Of a DNA stretch of 64,000 bases, positions 33,882 to 47,918 are shown piece by piece. A program made the position numbers and the translations under genes. How positions within the stretch are numbered: the first letter of the stretch is position 1; every line of letters starts with the position of its first letter. The stretch is from Quillaja saponaria (Eukaryota; Streptophyta; Magnoliopsida; Fabales; Quillajaceae). The notes under the pieces were generated by a model. It was not told where the DNA came from. It searched no databases and saw nothing but the letters and a program-made list of their open reading frames with translations. Location of the stretch: NCBI GenBank assembly GCA_029379385.1, contig CM055617.1, positions 186,001-250,000 on the forward strand, given 5' to 3'.

Positions 33882-36800
33882 CTACCCCGCCAGTTCACTT
33901 ATTGGCGGCCGGTCCATCACATTAGATGCAGTCATTGCATTACTTTGCAGCAGTGGATCAATATCAGGCAGTTTTGGAATCTGAGCTAATAGATCAATAG
34001 TCCGCCGAAGGAGCCGAGCTAGATCTCCCTCATCCATTGCACAATCCATCATCATCTCCCTCCAGGTTAACCCAGAAGCCCAAGCCTCAACCATACCGCA
34101 AAATTGGCTATCCAAACAGCAAGATATCGTTACCCTATGTTTTTCCTGAAGATGTAAGAAGGTGCTTCTTTGCTCATCCAAGAAATTGATGATATTGATC
34201 ACAGTTGCAGAAGGTTCATAAATATAGCTGTTATTTTTCCACGGGCGAACTTTGATACCCTCAGAAACCAAACTTGCACATACTGCAGCAAGCTCAGCAG
34301 GCTTCAGGTTTAGCAAAATTTTATTTCGAAGAACCATTGCAAGCCAGAGTTCATTTTCTCCTCGAATTGCACTTGCAGTTTCACCAAGGGGAAAGATAAC
34401 ATGTGTATTGATATCCAATGCCCTAGTTTCGTGTATGACATTGCTGACCTGTAAAAATTCCTTCCACCCAGATGGCTCAATTTGATTTATTCTATTATTC
34501 AAGCGTTTTGATCTAGCCTTCAGGCGTTTGATTTTTTCTTCTGTGAACATTGCCGTGTCTAAGATTTTCTTATATTCTTTGAAGCCTTCAGTTCGTGATA
34601 TCTTTTTCTTCAAGCGAGCAACTTTAGTTCGTTGTTGCTTGTAAAGTTCAACAGCATCGTGATATTCCTGTGACTTTTGTAGCAGCTCATCATTTTCAGA
34701 AAGACTGCTCAATACTGGAACGTTTAAACTCCAAGACCATGTCTCGAGAGATCCTTCCATGCTCCATAAACCACCGAGTTCAGAATCACAAAGCTTATCC
34801 CACTTCATCTCCTCCTTATCAAGAAGCATACCCATAATTTCCCGGGGCAAAGCGTCCCCTTGAGCTAATGCTACATTGGGAAAGCCAGTCCTATACACTG
34901 TTCTGATCCACTTTTCAGTAAATAAATACCAGGAGTTATCAGAACCAAGAGCAGCATAATATGATGGTTCAATATCTGTATTAAATTTAGAGCCAGCAAC
35001 ACTTTCTTCTCCTACAACATTTAATGAAAAAGAATCATCAGAAAAGACCATGGTCTCAAATTTTGAACCATTAAGGGAGTCAACTCTCCCCAAAAATACA
35101 GCAGGAACTGAATGCTGAACTCCTTCAGAATCTTTATACTGCAAGCTCAAAAAGGGCAACTGTCCACTTTCAGACTCCTTTAACAAAGGTTTCAGAGCAG
35201 AAATTCTCCTTGATTCCATTTGTTTCCGAAGTTCAGTACGAACACGTTTTTCTGCCCTTAACTCTTCCTGCAAATCCATGATTTCCTTATACGATGGCTG
35301 TGACAAAGTCTTCCTGCTTTTCCTATCTATGGCCTCATCACTAAGTTCTGAAGTCAGCACCTCAATTTCTTTCTGTATCTTATCGAGTTCCTCTTTTGCA
35401 GCCAGCATGACATTGCTACCAACATAATTCCCAAAACTCTGCTCAACTAACTTCCTAGCTTCTTCCAAAGTTCTACCTGCTAGAAACTCATCTGATTCCT
35501 TTGATCTATTAGTGACTTTTGCACCAGCAAGAAGATTCAAAACCATTCCATATGAAGCAGCAAACTGTGATACAAGAGGTTCAAGTCCAGCAAATAGAAT
35601 CTTGCAACACTCTTCAGCTCCTTCATAAGGAGACTGAACCAGAACTACATGACCACTTTTGTCAGTGCCTCTACGTCCAGCACGCCCAGCCATTTGAAGC
35701 AGTTCATTTGAGCTCAAACGGATACGTCCACCATCACTCCTTTTGCTGAGGGATGAAATGACAGATGTCCTTGCGGGCATATTAATTCCAGCAGCAAGGG
35801 TCTCTGTGGCAAAGACAACCTTCACAAGTCCTCGTTGAAATAATTCTTCTATGAATGACTTCCACAAAGGTAAACAACCAGCATGATGTGCAGCAACCCC
35901 TTGCAGAAGTCCTTTTACAGCTGTCTCCCTGACAGCATCAGGATACTGAAGACGGAATCTCTTCAAGGCTAGTTCAACCTCACTCGTCTCACACTCATCC
36001 AAGAGCTTGCTATCTTCTACGTATTGCACAGCTGCATCACAACCTTTCCTGCTAAAGATAAACCAAATAGCTGGTAGCATATCCCTTGCCTTAAGGTGCC
36101 ATAAAGTATCAATAACTTGGGGAACCTGGAAAATTAATAATTTATTGTTTATAATCAAATTGTATCATCAGCACATATAGACATAAGTAAAGGGTTCATT
36201 ATCTGTCTTTAGCCAAGTAATGGCTAAAGGTTGCTTTCATAATTATGTTAATTGAGAGAAATATCAGAGAATTGATGCACTGTCCCTACTTGCGAACGCC
36301 GGATTGCATTTATGCCATTCTTTGAAAGAGGGGGTTGTTCAGAGATGCTACCAATATTATCATAGCTCGTATCACTTCCATGTTTTCTCGACTTCCTTCT
36401 TTTAGACCAATCCTCCTTGTACGGTTTAACTCGTGAAGAATGAAGTTGTAAATAATTGAGTGACAGCTTCCTGTTGAAAAATAATTTCCAAAGAAAATGT
36501 TAATATCACTAAGGTGCAATCTCATAAGCCAGTTAAATACCAAGAAAATAATAACATTCAGCAGATAAATTTTTTTAGACAGTTAGTTAACACATTATTT
36601 TTAGTAAGTTTGTGCTAAATGTATCAGATAATGCATATCAATTTCATCACTTGTTTGAAAAAGGCTGTGGACACATTCATTCACCACTGACCTACTCCTT
36701 GAATGCTGCAAACTGAAATCCTCATAGTCCCTAAATTCTGATATTATTTGATCTTCCTTCATAATATTTATTTTAGTAAATATTCTGACCTTCCTCATAA

Positions 36801-39800
36801 TTGTTTGAAATTACAAGGACCTCCCATCTATTTTTGCAAAACCTATGGATAAAATATGGTTTTCCTGTTATAAAATCTGGTTATTTTGAAAAAAGAGGAA
36901 GATTTGTATAGGTTTTCAAATTGGAGGGAAGTTTCACGTATTTTGCAATAAGATTCAATGGTCTTCATTATGGAACTTTTACACTAAAAAATAATGAATC
37001 AAATTGACCACTTCCATTAAGAATGCTCAACCAAGAGAGAAGGGGAAGAACCCAAAGATAGAAAGGGTGACATCTAATATAATATTCATTGTCAGAGAAA
37101 CTATTTACTAAAACTGAATTAGATGTAGCAAGGATTACATGGAATACCTATTCATGCGTGTGCCTTTCTCATCAAGAAGAGGTAGCAAACAAGTCTTCAT
37201 AGAGAAATGCCAAGTTAATGGAACTGGGCGCTTTGATGATGTTACCAACTCAGTTTTACCATGAATCTAAGAAGATGGTAGTGTAATGAATTATTTTCTC
37301 AAAGGAAGATCACTAACACCAAGAAAGTCAAAAGTGAATTCTGGCATTACCAAACAAAGAATCAAATGAAAAAAAAGCAAGCTCTATTTGTTAGAAGACC
37401 CAAGATCAAAGGTAATTTCAATACATAATGATGCTGAACCCACAATCATGCTCTGTGTCATTTACAGAAAATAAAATCCTAGAGAAAGCGGTCATAAAGA
37501 AATATATATTACTCATACTCTTCGGGCACATAACGCCCATAACGAATTCCTTTAAAAGGAAGTTGATCATCAAACTTCAGTTTCATTATATACCAATTTC
37601 AGCACTGAATTCTTGAACAATAGACATTAAGAAGTTTAGCATTCAGAAGAAGAAAAAAAAAAAACAGTTTTGATTCCATTGATTAAACCCATTAAAGCGA
37701 CATGGTAAAGGATCACCAGAAACAACATATGCATATCCCAACATATAATGTTCATACAAAGAACATATGCATATATCTTAACACAATAAGTTTTTTATGT
37801 GTGAACTTTTAATACTTCCAGATGGAAAATGAAAAAACAAGATGGATGCTACATAATGGTTATTGGACATTGAATGCTTGCATTTACGAAGTTAAGCAAG
37901 TGTTAGGTTCCAATTATTCTTGCAAACGTAGACAACACTCATGGTCTATATATGAATGAATGGTCCAATGGTTCTTAATAAAAACCATAGAGGTATTTAA
38001 TAGACTATAATCAAGAAAGGTCAACATGAACCCATCCAACCAATCAGTCGTGCATTCTCTTAGTAGACTGCACTCAAATAGCTCTTAGTCTAATAGGTAA
38101 GTTAAAAATTTGGTGTATACCACTTATTGAAATCTCTTTTGCAACATAAAGTCGTGAGTTCCCAAAAAATAAAGATCTCTTTTGAAAAGTAATATATACT
38201 ATCATTACTATGCATAATACAACAGACAATATTGAAAAGAGACTAGGGCACATGAGAAGACAAGACAATATGTACCTGACCAATCCAACCAGCCAGCTCA
38301 TCTGGATTTGCAACAGTAGCTGACAGACATATAAGTTGAACTTCTTTGGGGCAATAAATGACCTGTAGTAGTCAAAAACTTGTACAAGAAGAACATGAGA
38401 TAATTGTGGTAGTATATGAATTGAAAAAACCAGAGGTGACTTACGATCTCTTCCCAAACAGTGCCGCGAGATATGTCACTTAAGTAATGAACTTCATCCA
38501 AAACAATCACATCAACACAGAAAAGTCCACTCCCAGAAGAAACATTGCCAACACTGCATAGAAAGATTCCACTAAATATTAAAGGTGGACAGTATGAAGC
38601 TCACAAATTTGGACAAACAAGCCATATTTAAATGCAGGAAATTGGAAGGTAAGTTTTGAAATGTACAATGTTTATTCAAACTATCAGCAACTGTAATTCA
38701 ACATTTCCTAGTTGATAAAATTATACAATGATGGTGTCAAAATTATACGGTAAAGATAACATTCACATCATTCCCAAAATAATAAAACATACATTAATAT
38801 ACAACTTAACACCGCCTTTTAATTAAATCAACTATTGCAACATAACATTTTTCAGCAAGACATGTTAAAAATATTGCCTTTTATATTGTCTTTAGCTCTC
38901 AATATTTAAACCAAACACTTAATCCTACTAGAATTCCAATCCCTCGATTTTGTGAGGACGTTCCACATGGTGCTACTAATAATAACATCAGTAGTTCAAT
39001 ATAAGCCCGTACACTTCGTTTTTACAGCATAAAATTTCCAAAATCTATTGATGCATTCTCAACCACATAAAACCCGTCATTAGCTACGGTGATCATAGTT
39101 TAATTACTAGATAATATACCTCTGATACAACATGTTGCGTAGTATTTCTGTAGTCATAATCAAAACCTGAGCATCTCTGTTGACAGCAGAATCACCTGTG
39201 AGAAGGCCAACATTGCTATTGCCGAAAGTATCACTGGAATCACCAAATATAACAGCAACTGTCAACTTTCCATATAGTAAAATTTAATCTCTCCCTCTAT
39301 GGGTTTAGTTAAGGAAAACTTGCATACCGAAATTCGCGAAATTTCTGATTAGACAATGCCTTGAGTGGGGTTGTATAGAATATTCGCTTTCCTCTAGCTA
39401 CTGTTGCCACAGCCGCAGCTTCAGCAATCAAAGTTTTACCACTGCTGGTAGGCGCAGAAACCACAACCGATGAACCTCTCAAGAATGCTTCTACTGCCAA
39501 TCGCTGCCGAAAATCAATAACAATAAATAACTTAAATTAGAAAACGCTTCCCGAAGTAGAAACATCAACACTATTAAGCATATGTACGTAAGGAAACTTT
39601 TGTTAAAAAATCTAGTCATTTGAAACCTGAAATTTATCGATTCGGAAATCGTAAATCGAAGCAAGTTCATCGACGTCAACGATTTCCTCGCCAAACTGCT
39701 TAACTTCATCGAGAAGCTTTTCCACTCTCTTCCACTTGGGTACCTCGTGCTGTGTGGTTCCGGCCAAAGACATTTCACTTTCTTCATCGCCCGACATGAC

Positions 39801-40112
39801 GCCGTCCGACACATCACCGGAAATGTCATCATATTCATCGGCAGCCACATCATCGTCGTCTTCATCATCGTCTTCTACTTCTTCGTCTTCGTATTCGTCG
39901 GCGTCGGAGAGGTGGGGATCAACGGGGAAGACTGAGCCTGGGGACTTGAAGGAGATCTGGAATTTCAGTGAATTTGAAGAAGTGCGAAGAAATCCTAGGG
40001 TTTGGGAAGGAAGAAGAAGTTGAGGGAGTAACAGAGAGGCTTTGTAGGTTGGAATAAGGAAAGTTAGAGACGAAGAAGGTTTCCGAGCCGAGAGGATAGA
40101 ATTGCTGTTCAT
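33882..40112 (-). CDS. ISE2: ISE2-type DExH-box RNA helicase, chloroplast-targeted
   Basis: Eight exons: 40112-39627, 39503-39328, 39233-39120, 38553-38445, 38362-38276, 37266-37148, 36470-36290 and 36125-33882, giving 1,171 residues. The N terminus is Ser-rich and basic, like a plastid transit peptide, followed by an acidic block ([16 protein letters not shown]). Helicase motifs: APTSSGKT (179-186), [15 protein letters not shown] (278-281), SAT (309-311), [24 protein letters not shown] and [10 protein letters not shown] (568-577). The remainder is a Ski2/Mtr4-like C-terminal region with a DSHCT domain ending PPISELAG. In Arabidopsis the orthologue (DExH15, At1g70070) is a plastid RNA helicase needed for chloroplast RNA processing and embryo development; loss changes plasmodesmal transport. 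An in-frame ATG at 40151 would add 13 residues; 40112 fits the family length better. Confidence 0.95.
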
Positions 40113-40184
40113 GGCGGGAGATAATTTGCTGTGATTTTTGGATACTTCCACATGAATTAAGCATCTTAATTATTTTTCTTTTTT

Positions 40185-40360
40185 TTTAATAAAAAAATGG
40201 TGTGTAAGGAAGAGTAACAGGTAAGTGGCCCATTACAAGCTAACTAGCTCAAGTGTAAAGCCCAGGTCCGAGGCTTTTCTTTCCCGGCCTCGAGGCCCAA
40301 ATTATATTTTAAACAACCTCAGTAATTCGATGTCAAAATGTGTTGGGCCGGAAGAATACA
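40185..40360 (-). promoter_or_regulatory. ISE2 promoter with site II (GGCCCA) elements
   Basis: Within about 150 bp upstream of the likely ISE2 start there are several GGCCCA/TGGGCC-type motifs: tggcccatta (about 40226), aagcccagg (40259), gaggcccaaa (40303) and ttgggccgg (40344). There is also a 12-bp palindrome, ggcctcgaggcc. Site II elements bind TCP factors and are frequent in promoters of housekeeping, ribosomal and organelle-protein genes, which suits a plastid RNA helicase. Function is inferred from motif density. Confidence 0.45.
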
Positions 40361-41249
40361 ATGTGAATGTTTAAAAATTTGATAATGAAAGATTCCAGGG
40401 AGGGATCATTTTTGGGTCTAGAACGTTCAAGAGATGAGATAATTAAGAATACTCACTTGAAAGACAAATTTAATCTGTAATGATTAATGATAAAAAAATA
40501 CTTTTTAAGACAAAATTGATATTTTAGGAAAGGTAAATGTTGTTTTGTTTTTTCTTTAACAAATCGTCTAAATACTGACAATTTAGTAGTTAATTATAAA
40601 TTTAAAAAATGATTTATTGAATCCAGTTTGAATATGAGATGACTTATGTATCAAATACTACATCATAATAGTTTTTAACAAATTACCTATAATTTTAACG
40701 ATTTATAAATCAACTTTAAATTCACTGATTTACATGTTAGTTATATATAATAGTTTATAAATGAATTTTTTTTACTTATAAATTTTTTATTTTTACAAAA
40801 ACTACAAAGATAATAATAGTAAAATATAATTATAAATTTTAATTTTCTCATTAAGCCAGAATTCACAACATGCTAAGGTTTGTTAACATTTTTTTATACA
40901 TGGCATTCTTCATAAAATGTCGTCAAAGCAAAACAGGTGAATATATAGGAATTTGTTTTCTATTAAAAGGTTTAATTTGTATGGAAATCTTTGAAATATT
41001 AACAATTGTTTGTAGGCATACAATTATTCATTAGATATTTATAAATATTACACCAGTACATTTTAAGCTTCTGATATATACATGAACATGTCACCAGATA
41101 CTAACCTGACCTTAGGTATATGCTAGTTCTATATGTTGTTTTTCCTTCTTTATAAACACAGGCCACTGTCACTCATCATTTTCAGGGAGAGATGCTATAA
41201 ATTATAAAGTTACATTTCAAAATTGATTAGATGCTTGAACTAAAAGATT

Positions 41250-44200
41250 CTATCTTGGTCTTGAAAGCTGTATAGCCTCCTGATCATGTGTAGATTCTTC
41301 AGCCCAAACAAACAGATAAGACGACATAAGTGAGAATTCTTTATTCCTCAGATCTTCAAGCTGCTCCCATTGAGCCCATCTCTCTGCCAGTCCTACTCCC
41401 TGCAGCATTTCAACCACTTCTGCCATTTTTGGACGGTCCTCGGGCAAGCTCTGGGTGCATAGCAGTGCAACCTGAACAATAGTCTCAACTTCTCTGGGAT
41501 CATAAGTCTTCAAATTGCTGTCCACAATGTCCTCCAGCCTATTTTCCCTCAATAACTTCTTGATCTGTTGATAACATGTATTCACTATTTTAAGCATCAT
41601 ATGGTATACGTAGAAAAAGCTGCAGAAGATTTAAAAGTCCGAAAGAAATATCTAACATAAATTCCAGCAAAAGGCAGTATAACTGAAATATGTTAAAAGT
41701 AAGAAAGAAATATCTAAGATAAATGTCCACTGTTATGCTTTGATTTTATGAAATTTATCCGAGTTGTACGAAGTTCTAAGATCTCAATATGAACATGAGA
41801 AAATAATAATTAAGCATCTATTGCAAACTGTATATTTGCATTATACAAAGAATAACGTGGACATTTGCATAGAGAAAAAGTTGGGCAACGGAATTATCAA
41901 GCATACCAGAAACTTATTATGGATGAGCAACATGTAAAGATAAGTGTCAATACAAACTTCATTTATGTTTTACATTAGAATAAATTTGTACTATTCTGTT
42001 ATATTGAGAATTACATGTCATTAGATTCCGAAACAGTTTTTCTATAATCCACTGGCAAAAACATGAAAAGTTTCTATACCAAACAGATGAAATGAGAAAG
42101 TTCAATAAGGACAGCAAGAGGAAAGACAAAATAAAAGAAAGCAGAAAATAACAGGGTAACACTTCCAGATCAAAATAAGAACGTCCCCATATCTGTGTTG
42201 AACAGCACCACAGTGAAAGGAGAAACAAAAACTTACATGATCAAGCAGAAAAACATCCTCCTCCTCTCCAAACCGAGAGAGCTCTACTGCACGCTGACCA
42301 GTGACAAGTTCAAGAAGTGTTATACCATATCCAAAAACATCTGTCTTTTCAGATGACTTTCCAGTGGACAGATATTCTGGGGAAATATGACCCATGGTAC
42401 CACGCACTTGAGTCGTAACATGAGTCAACTTTGTATCAACCAGCTTTGCTAACCCAAAATCTCCAAGAACAGCTTCAAAGTCATCATCTAATAGGATGTT
42501 TGCTGCCTTTAAATCACGATGTATTATCTTTGGGTTACAATGTTCATGCAAATACTCCAAGCCATGGGCTGAACCAAAGGCCACGCGCTTCCTTGTTGGC
42601 CAGTCCAAACCTTTCTCTCCTGGTTTCAAATCTGGCATACATTGAGATAATATTAACCACATGAAATATAATCATCTGCTCACTTTTAGGCTTCAAATGA
42701 GAAATATTTGTTTTCTAAGTTTCACTATGGAGTCTAGACTATTCATGTCTCACAAAAATGGAGTGTACCATCAAATGATGTAATGGTCTAAGAAAATTCT
42801 AGTTGAATTTAATACTTCATGAATTTATCCAGTATAACTGCAAAAGATCTGGTCCTCTATGCACCTTGATTAGTTCGACAGTTTAAGATAAATCCCAATA
42901 AACCCGTTTTCATCACTTCATGAGGCTCTGCCTGGGAGTAGCAAGCCAGGAGTTTAGGAGGTCACAATATCAAGTACTTAGAAACTGAAAAATTCATAAA
43001 GATAGTTGGATATGGCAACTTAACTATACAAGAAAGTTTAGCTAAAATGAGTTTAAGATGGGTTAGTGCCTCAGTGGATTCTGTATTTCTGATGTGATTT
43101 GAGAAGCAGAAAACCCTTTCATCACGTATTATGTATTTATGATATAATAAGATATCTTATTCATCAAACAGAGAAACATATAAATAAGTTTTATACCAAA
43201 AGATAAAATACCCCATCTTAACACTTCCAATATGCAAGAAAATGTGACACCTAGTAACAAGAATATCATTTTAACAGTATGAAACCCTTAGCCTACTTTC
43301 AACTCTGGCTCAACCATTTCGTGGTAACCCAAGTTGATGTCTAGACTCTAGCTTACGATTGATAAGCAATAAACAATAATATTTTCCGAAAAACTTAGTT
43401 TTCTTGCACTTGAAACAAACGTGAAGGTTTGAACCATGGTCATAAAACACATCTTGCAAACAAGCCTAAGATCTTGTTTGGTATTGATGTTGCTTATTAA
43501 AGTTGCTGCCAAAAGCTGCTTTCAAAGTTTCTGTAACTAAGACGTCTCCCAAAAGCTGTTGTAGAATTGGATGGAAATAATTAAATTATGGGTGGAAGTT
43601 TATGTTAGAATATGATGAAATATTGAAGGCTGGTAAGAAAACAAAAATCATCAGCAGCCTCAGTAAGCAACTTTTGGCATGCTTCTAGAAGCACCCTCAT
43701 AAAAAAGGAAGCACCTTCCATAAAGGAGAAACCAATGACTTAATCAAACACAAAAGCCGCATTGTTTGAGAAAATAGAAGCAGAAGTAGCTATACTAAGT
43801 ATTATGAAACTGGGCCTCGGCATTAGAGAAAAACACAAAAAGATACAAAGAAGCATAGCGCTAATCTATACCTCTCAAGCGATACGCAACGCTAAGATTT
43901 GGCATGAACGGATACACAAGGAGTCTCTCTGTTGAGGTTGTGCAAAACCCAATCAACCGGAGGAGGTTCCTATGAACTGCAACACTAATCAGTTCAACTT
44001 CCCTTTGAAATGCAGCCTCTCCACCAGGATTATAATAATCCGCCAGGCGTTTCACAGCAACTTGTGTTTTATCTGAGAGTACTCCTCTGTACACTTTTCC
44101 AAACCCTCCATGGCCAATGATATTGCTTCCACTGAAGTTATCAGTAGCAAGTTGGAGTTCACGCCAAGAAAATCTTCTTAGTTGTCCAAAGGAAAATTTG

Positions 44201-47200
44201 CTTTCATCTTCACCTGAAATACAAATGGTATATGACATTTTACTTTCTCAAGCTTTGTTCAGAAGTATCCAACTTCTAAACTCTAATGGTGTTACAGTCA
44301 TCCATAGAAAAAAGTAGAAGGAGATGCAGGGATGCCATATTTGGAAGCCAATGTTTATATTTGAACTTAAGCCTATTTGAAGAAAGCTTCTTATATTTTT
44401 GTAGAATAATGTGGATGCTACTGCCAATGTGCACTAGTTTGAGCTTAGATGGTTTTCTATTGTTAAAATTATGCAAAACAGAGTCAGTAGAAAAGTCTAG
44501 AAGGATCCTATAATAGATGAAAATGAAGCACCTGAAACATCAACAAAGACGTCTTCATTGAGTTTGTGGATATGATGGTATCGGTATGCAATGATAGTGC
44601 AGACGACCAGAAGTACAAATGCACCACAACTTGCAGAAGTTATAGCCACTCTAATTCTTGATTTGTTAGTCGAAACTGCAGGAATATGCACACTGTAGAT
44701 ACCTTCTAGATAAGTCAGACTGTAGAGCTATGCTGCAACAGTAAAATGGTACAAAAGTAAACCTGGAAGAGGAGAATTAGAAACACAAGGCTGCTCCAAG
44801 CTTGAACCGCAATCAAGGTCTGTACCTGTAAAGCTGAAAGAATAATGTGGCAGCATATCAAATGGTCTAAGTTCGTATAAGTAAAATTCCATCACGACAC
44901 TGATGTCATTATGTACTTATGAAGGAAAAATGAGGTCATCTGATGATAATGCAACACAACAAATATTAGTCAAAAACAAAAAAGTTTCAAAGATAGTCGT
45001 ATTTACTTATAGGTTGGAACTGACAAGAGTCGCCCAGGGATGCTTCCAGTCAGATTATTAGATGAAAGATCCCTGCCAGAGTAAAAGACATATCAGCTAT
45101 GTAAAAACAGCATAACTTATGCAAGCTTGGAATTTGGAGGTAGACAAGCAACAGAACTTAATGAAGACTAGCACCAAGAGCTGAAATAAGATTTCCTTAC
45201 AGTTCTATTAACCCATTAATACTTGCAAGTGCATCTGGAATGGATTCAGATAATCTATTCCCCCTCAATATCCTGAACCACAGATGACATCATAACTTTC
45301 AACTTGTTAATGTTTGGTTCTACAAAAAGCATGCTTCTAAATTTGGGATATTAGTAGGAGTAGGAAAGTAATGGGAAAAATGAAACATTATTATATTCTA
45401 GATGAAGCTGTTGAGGTTCATAAAGGTGAGAAAGTTAAATTTTAGTAAATTTAATATGCAGCCTTACAAATGCTTTAGATTAGAAAGTTGACCCCAAGTA
45501 GCCGGTATAGAACCATTGAAATTGTTGTTGGCAAGGTTTAGATTTTGTAGGTTCGTCATGTTAGCAATGTAATCAGGTAAAACCCCTGACAGATTATTGT
45601 TCTGCAATTCCCTGCATGTAAAAGTGCAAGTAAAGCAAGATGGGCAGTAAACTTCATAAATGAAACACATCTTGAAACTAATGATGTAAAATTTGAAACT
45701 TCAGAAGAAACCTAAACATTTCCAGTGTGGCTCAAAACATTACAAAGACATCATAAGGTTGGGATATTGTATACCATGCCAATTAATCTTTCTTTATGGA
45801 AACATTTTATCACACGAAACTTATTCTTGATATATGGGTCACGTATATAAAAGGTAGGTGAAGCACCCAGTGGATGTAGCATCAGCAACCAAACTTTTGA
45901 TTTGCAGGTATATGTTGTAGACTTGTGATGCAATAGACAAAACAGTATCAAGTGCTTCATAAAAAATAAGTAGTTAGAGGAACAGAGAATAGGAAAGAAA
46001 TAGAGAAACCATTCCAACATGAGCGTAGCATGTGGGGAAATGCGAGTCATTGCATATTTAGTCATGACAACGAAAACAAACTAACAGAGTAAACTTCAAG
46101 CTATAACCGATTGAGTCTTCCAACTGTGATTTCCACATATGCTTGTTCTAAAAACAGATGAAATTAACTTCCATATAGACTTTGCATAATTTTCCAACAT
46201 TAAGATCAACGGCAGCACGGTCCTAGTTCCAAACAAATATATTCATGATCAATGAGACATACTCAGGTTTATTAGATAAATGCTGCGACAACTTTTCCCA
46301 GACTTGCAAATTGCCAATCTAAATAATTAGGAAAAAAAAACTTACAAGCTAACCAAAAATTTCAGTTTGGTAATTGAAGGAGAAAGTGTTCCCGAAAATC
46401 CATTTGAAGACAGACTCCTGCAGGTTAGTACATCTCAAGCTAAATTACAGGAAATATAAACAATTTCAATATGAAATCAGATGACAACAAAAAAAACTAG
46501 GTCATAGACAATGTCAACTCCTGCTTTATTTGTTGATGCACTTACAGGGATATGACATTTCCATTTCTACAGGTTACATGAGACCAGCTATAGCATGGGG
46601 TCACAAAATGATTATCCCAATCGGACACTCGATGGTTGGAATCATTGAGTCCCATCAAAAATTGAAACAGAGCTTCACCTGTACATTGGCAAAAGTAGAG
46701 AACCCAATAATTTCTTTGTATGAAAGTTTTTCAGCAATGACTAGTCACAGACTTTTTAAACTACATAACAAGGAAAACTTGACAAATAGTGAAGAAATGT
46801 ACTGAAGCACCATTTCCTATATATTCCATATGATATGGCATTTGAATCATACTATAGTTCTTCTAAAAATCTATCACAAATTAAGCAAGTTCACAGTGTT
46901 GATAAGAATGAAATGTCCTTGAAGTGTGATTAGGATTGAATTGATAAATCCAACTATGAAATCCCAAAGCAACAGCATACCTCCCTCCATCAGTTCATCT
47001 TCTCTCTCTCTTTTCCACCCAATAACATGGACAGTCGAACACTATAAACAGTAATGATAAATTTGGAATCCTCTATCATTAGATAAAAATTAAAGCACAA
47101 GCATTAGTTTGATGAGGGCTCAATTTTGAACCCTTCAATATTTTATCAAAATTACTGATAAATAGTTCACTATCATATAGTCAAACTTAGTATTTCTAGA

Positions 47201-47918
47201 AACCACATATCTTCGAATCACTAGCAGGCAGATTTGTAATATACTTATACCTATATGTTGCTCGCTAGGCATAGCTAGTACATTGACACCAAATGACCAA
47301 GGTAAACTTTGATGCAATGTATGATTTCCTTTCTAGTTGGTCCCAATTGATTATAAGAAGTATATTGATATATTGATTTTTCTCCAGTAGTAACACTACT
47401 TAACATGGAGATATCAGCCATTCCTATGATTGACAATGATGATTTGATTAAAAGAACACATAATTGTATCTGTTATCTATTCAGGGATGGTTTTCTCATA
47501 AATTCTTTTTAGGCAGGGCATTTATCCAGGAGTTAACACTACTACTGTCCAGAAGATGTGAAATACAATAATAATAATAAAAACATATTGAAAATGGAAA
47601 GATCGTCAAATAAAAATGAAAAGAGCAGCGCAAACTTAATTGAGAAAGCGGAAGGCCTAAAATCAATATAATGGAGATTTCATAATGAGCATCATTTATA
47701 GAAAATGCATGATTGGAAAAAGGACGGTTGCCAATTATCCTCATTGATATTAGCACTCACTAAACACGTAATTATGGCTAGAGAAAATAGAAGCTAAACT
47801 TCTCCATACCTTCCACATCAGGATCTGTGGATGTAAAACTGATTCTTAAGAACATGAGGAGTATTAGCCACCGTATGAGTAGTTTTAGAGGATCCCTGCT
47901 GTAAACTGAGCCAAACAT
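41250..47918 (-). CDS. LRR receptor-like kinase, subfamily LRR-II (At5g63710-like)
   Basis: Eleven coding exons: 47918-47810, 46678-46546, 46417-46346, 45611-45468, 45272-45201, 45072-45007, 44833-44763, 44675-44532, 44213-43872, 42631-42237 and 41564-41250, giving 620 residues. Order: hydrophobic signal ([12 protein letters not shown]), N-terminal cap with [17 protein letters not shown], about five LRRs on 72-nt exons or multiples of 72, a Cys pair ([12 protein letters not shown]), a transmembrane helix (about 232-253), then the kinase. Kinase motifs: [19 protein letters not shown] (422-424) and DFG (442-444), so it is an RD kinase likely to be active. The usual APE reads SPE (468-470), a mild departure. 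The subfamily includes SERK co-receptors and NIKs. This member most resembles At5g63710, whose ligand or partner I cannot infer. Confidence 0.93.
43470..43765. repeat. Possible MITE in a receptor-kinase intron
   Basis: A roughly 290-bp segment starts gatcttgtttggtattgatg and ends ccaatgacttaatcaaacac. The reverse complement of the end (gtgtttgattaagtcattgg) loosely resembles the start. The interior has repeated aaaagctgctttca / ccaaaagctgttgt motifs. This composition is common for small hAT-like non-autonomous elements in plant introns. It is not verified as an element. Confidence 0.25.

Noticed and set aside
39736..40023. Serine-rich plus-strand frame of 95 codons
   Set aside because: Antisense of the acidic low-complexity part of ISE2 exon 1. 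The TCS/TCA repeats are the complement of Asp/Glu codons.
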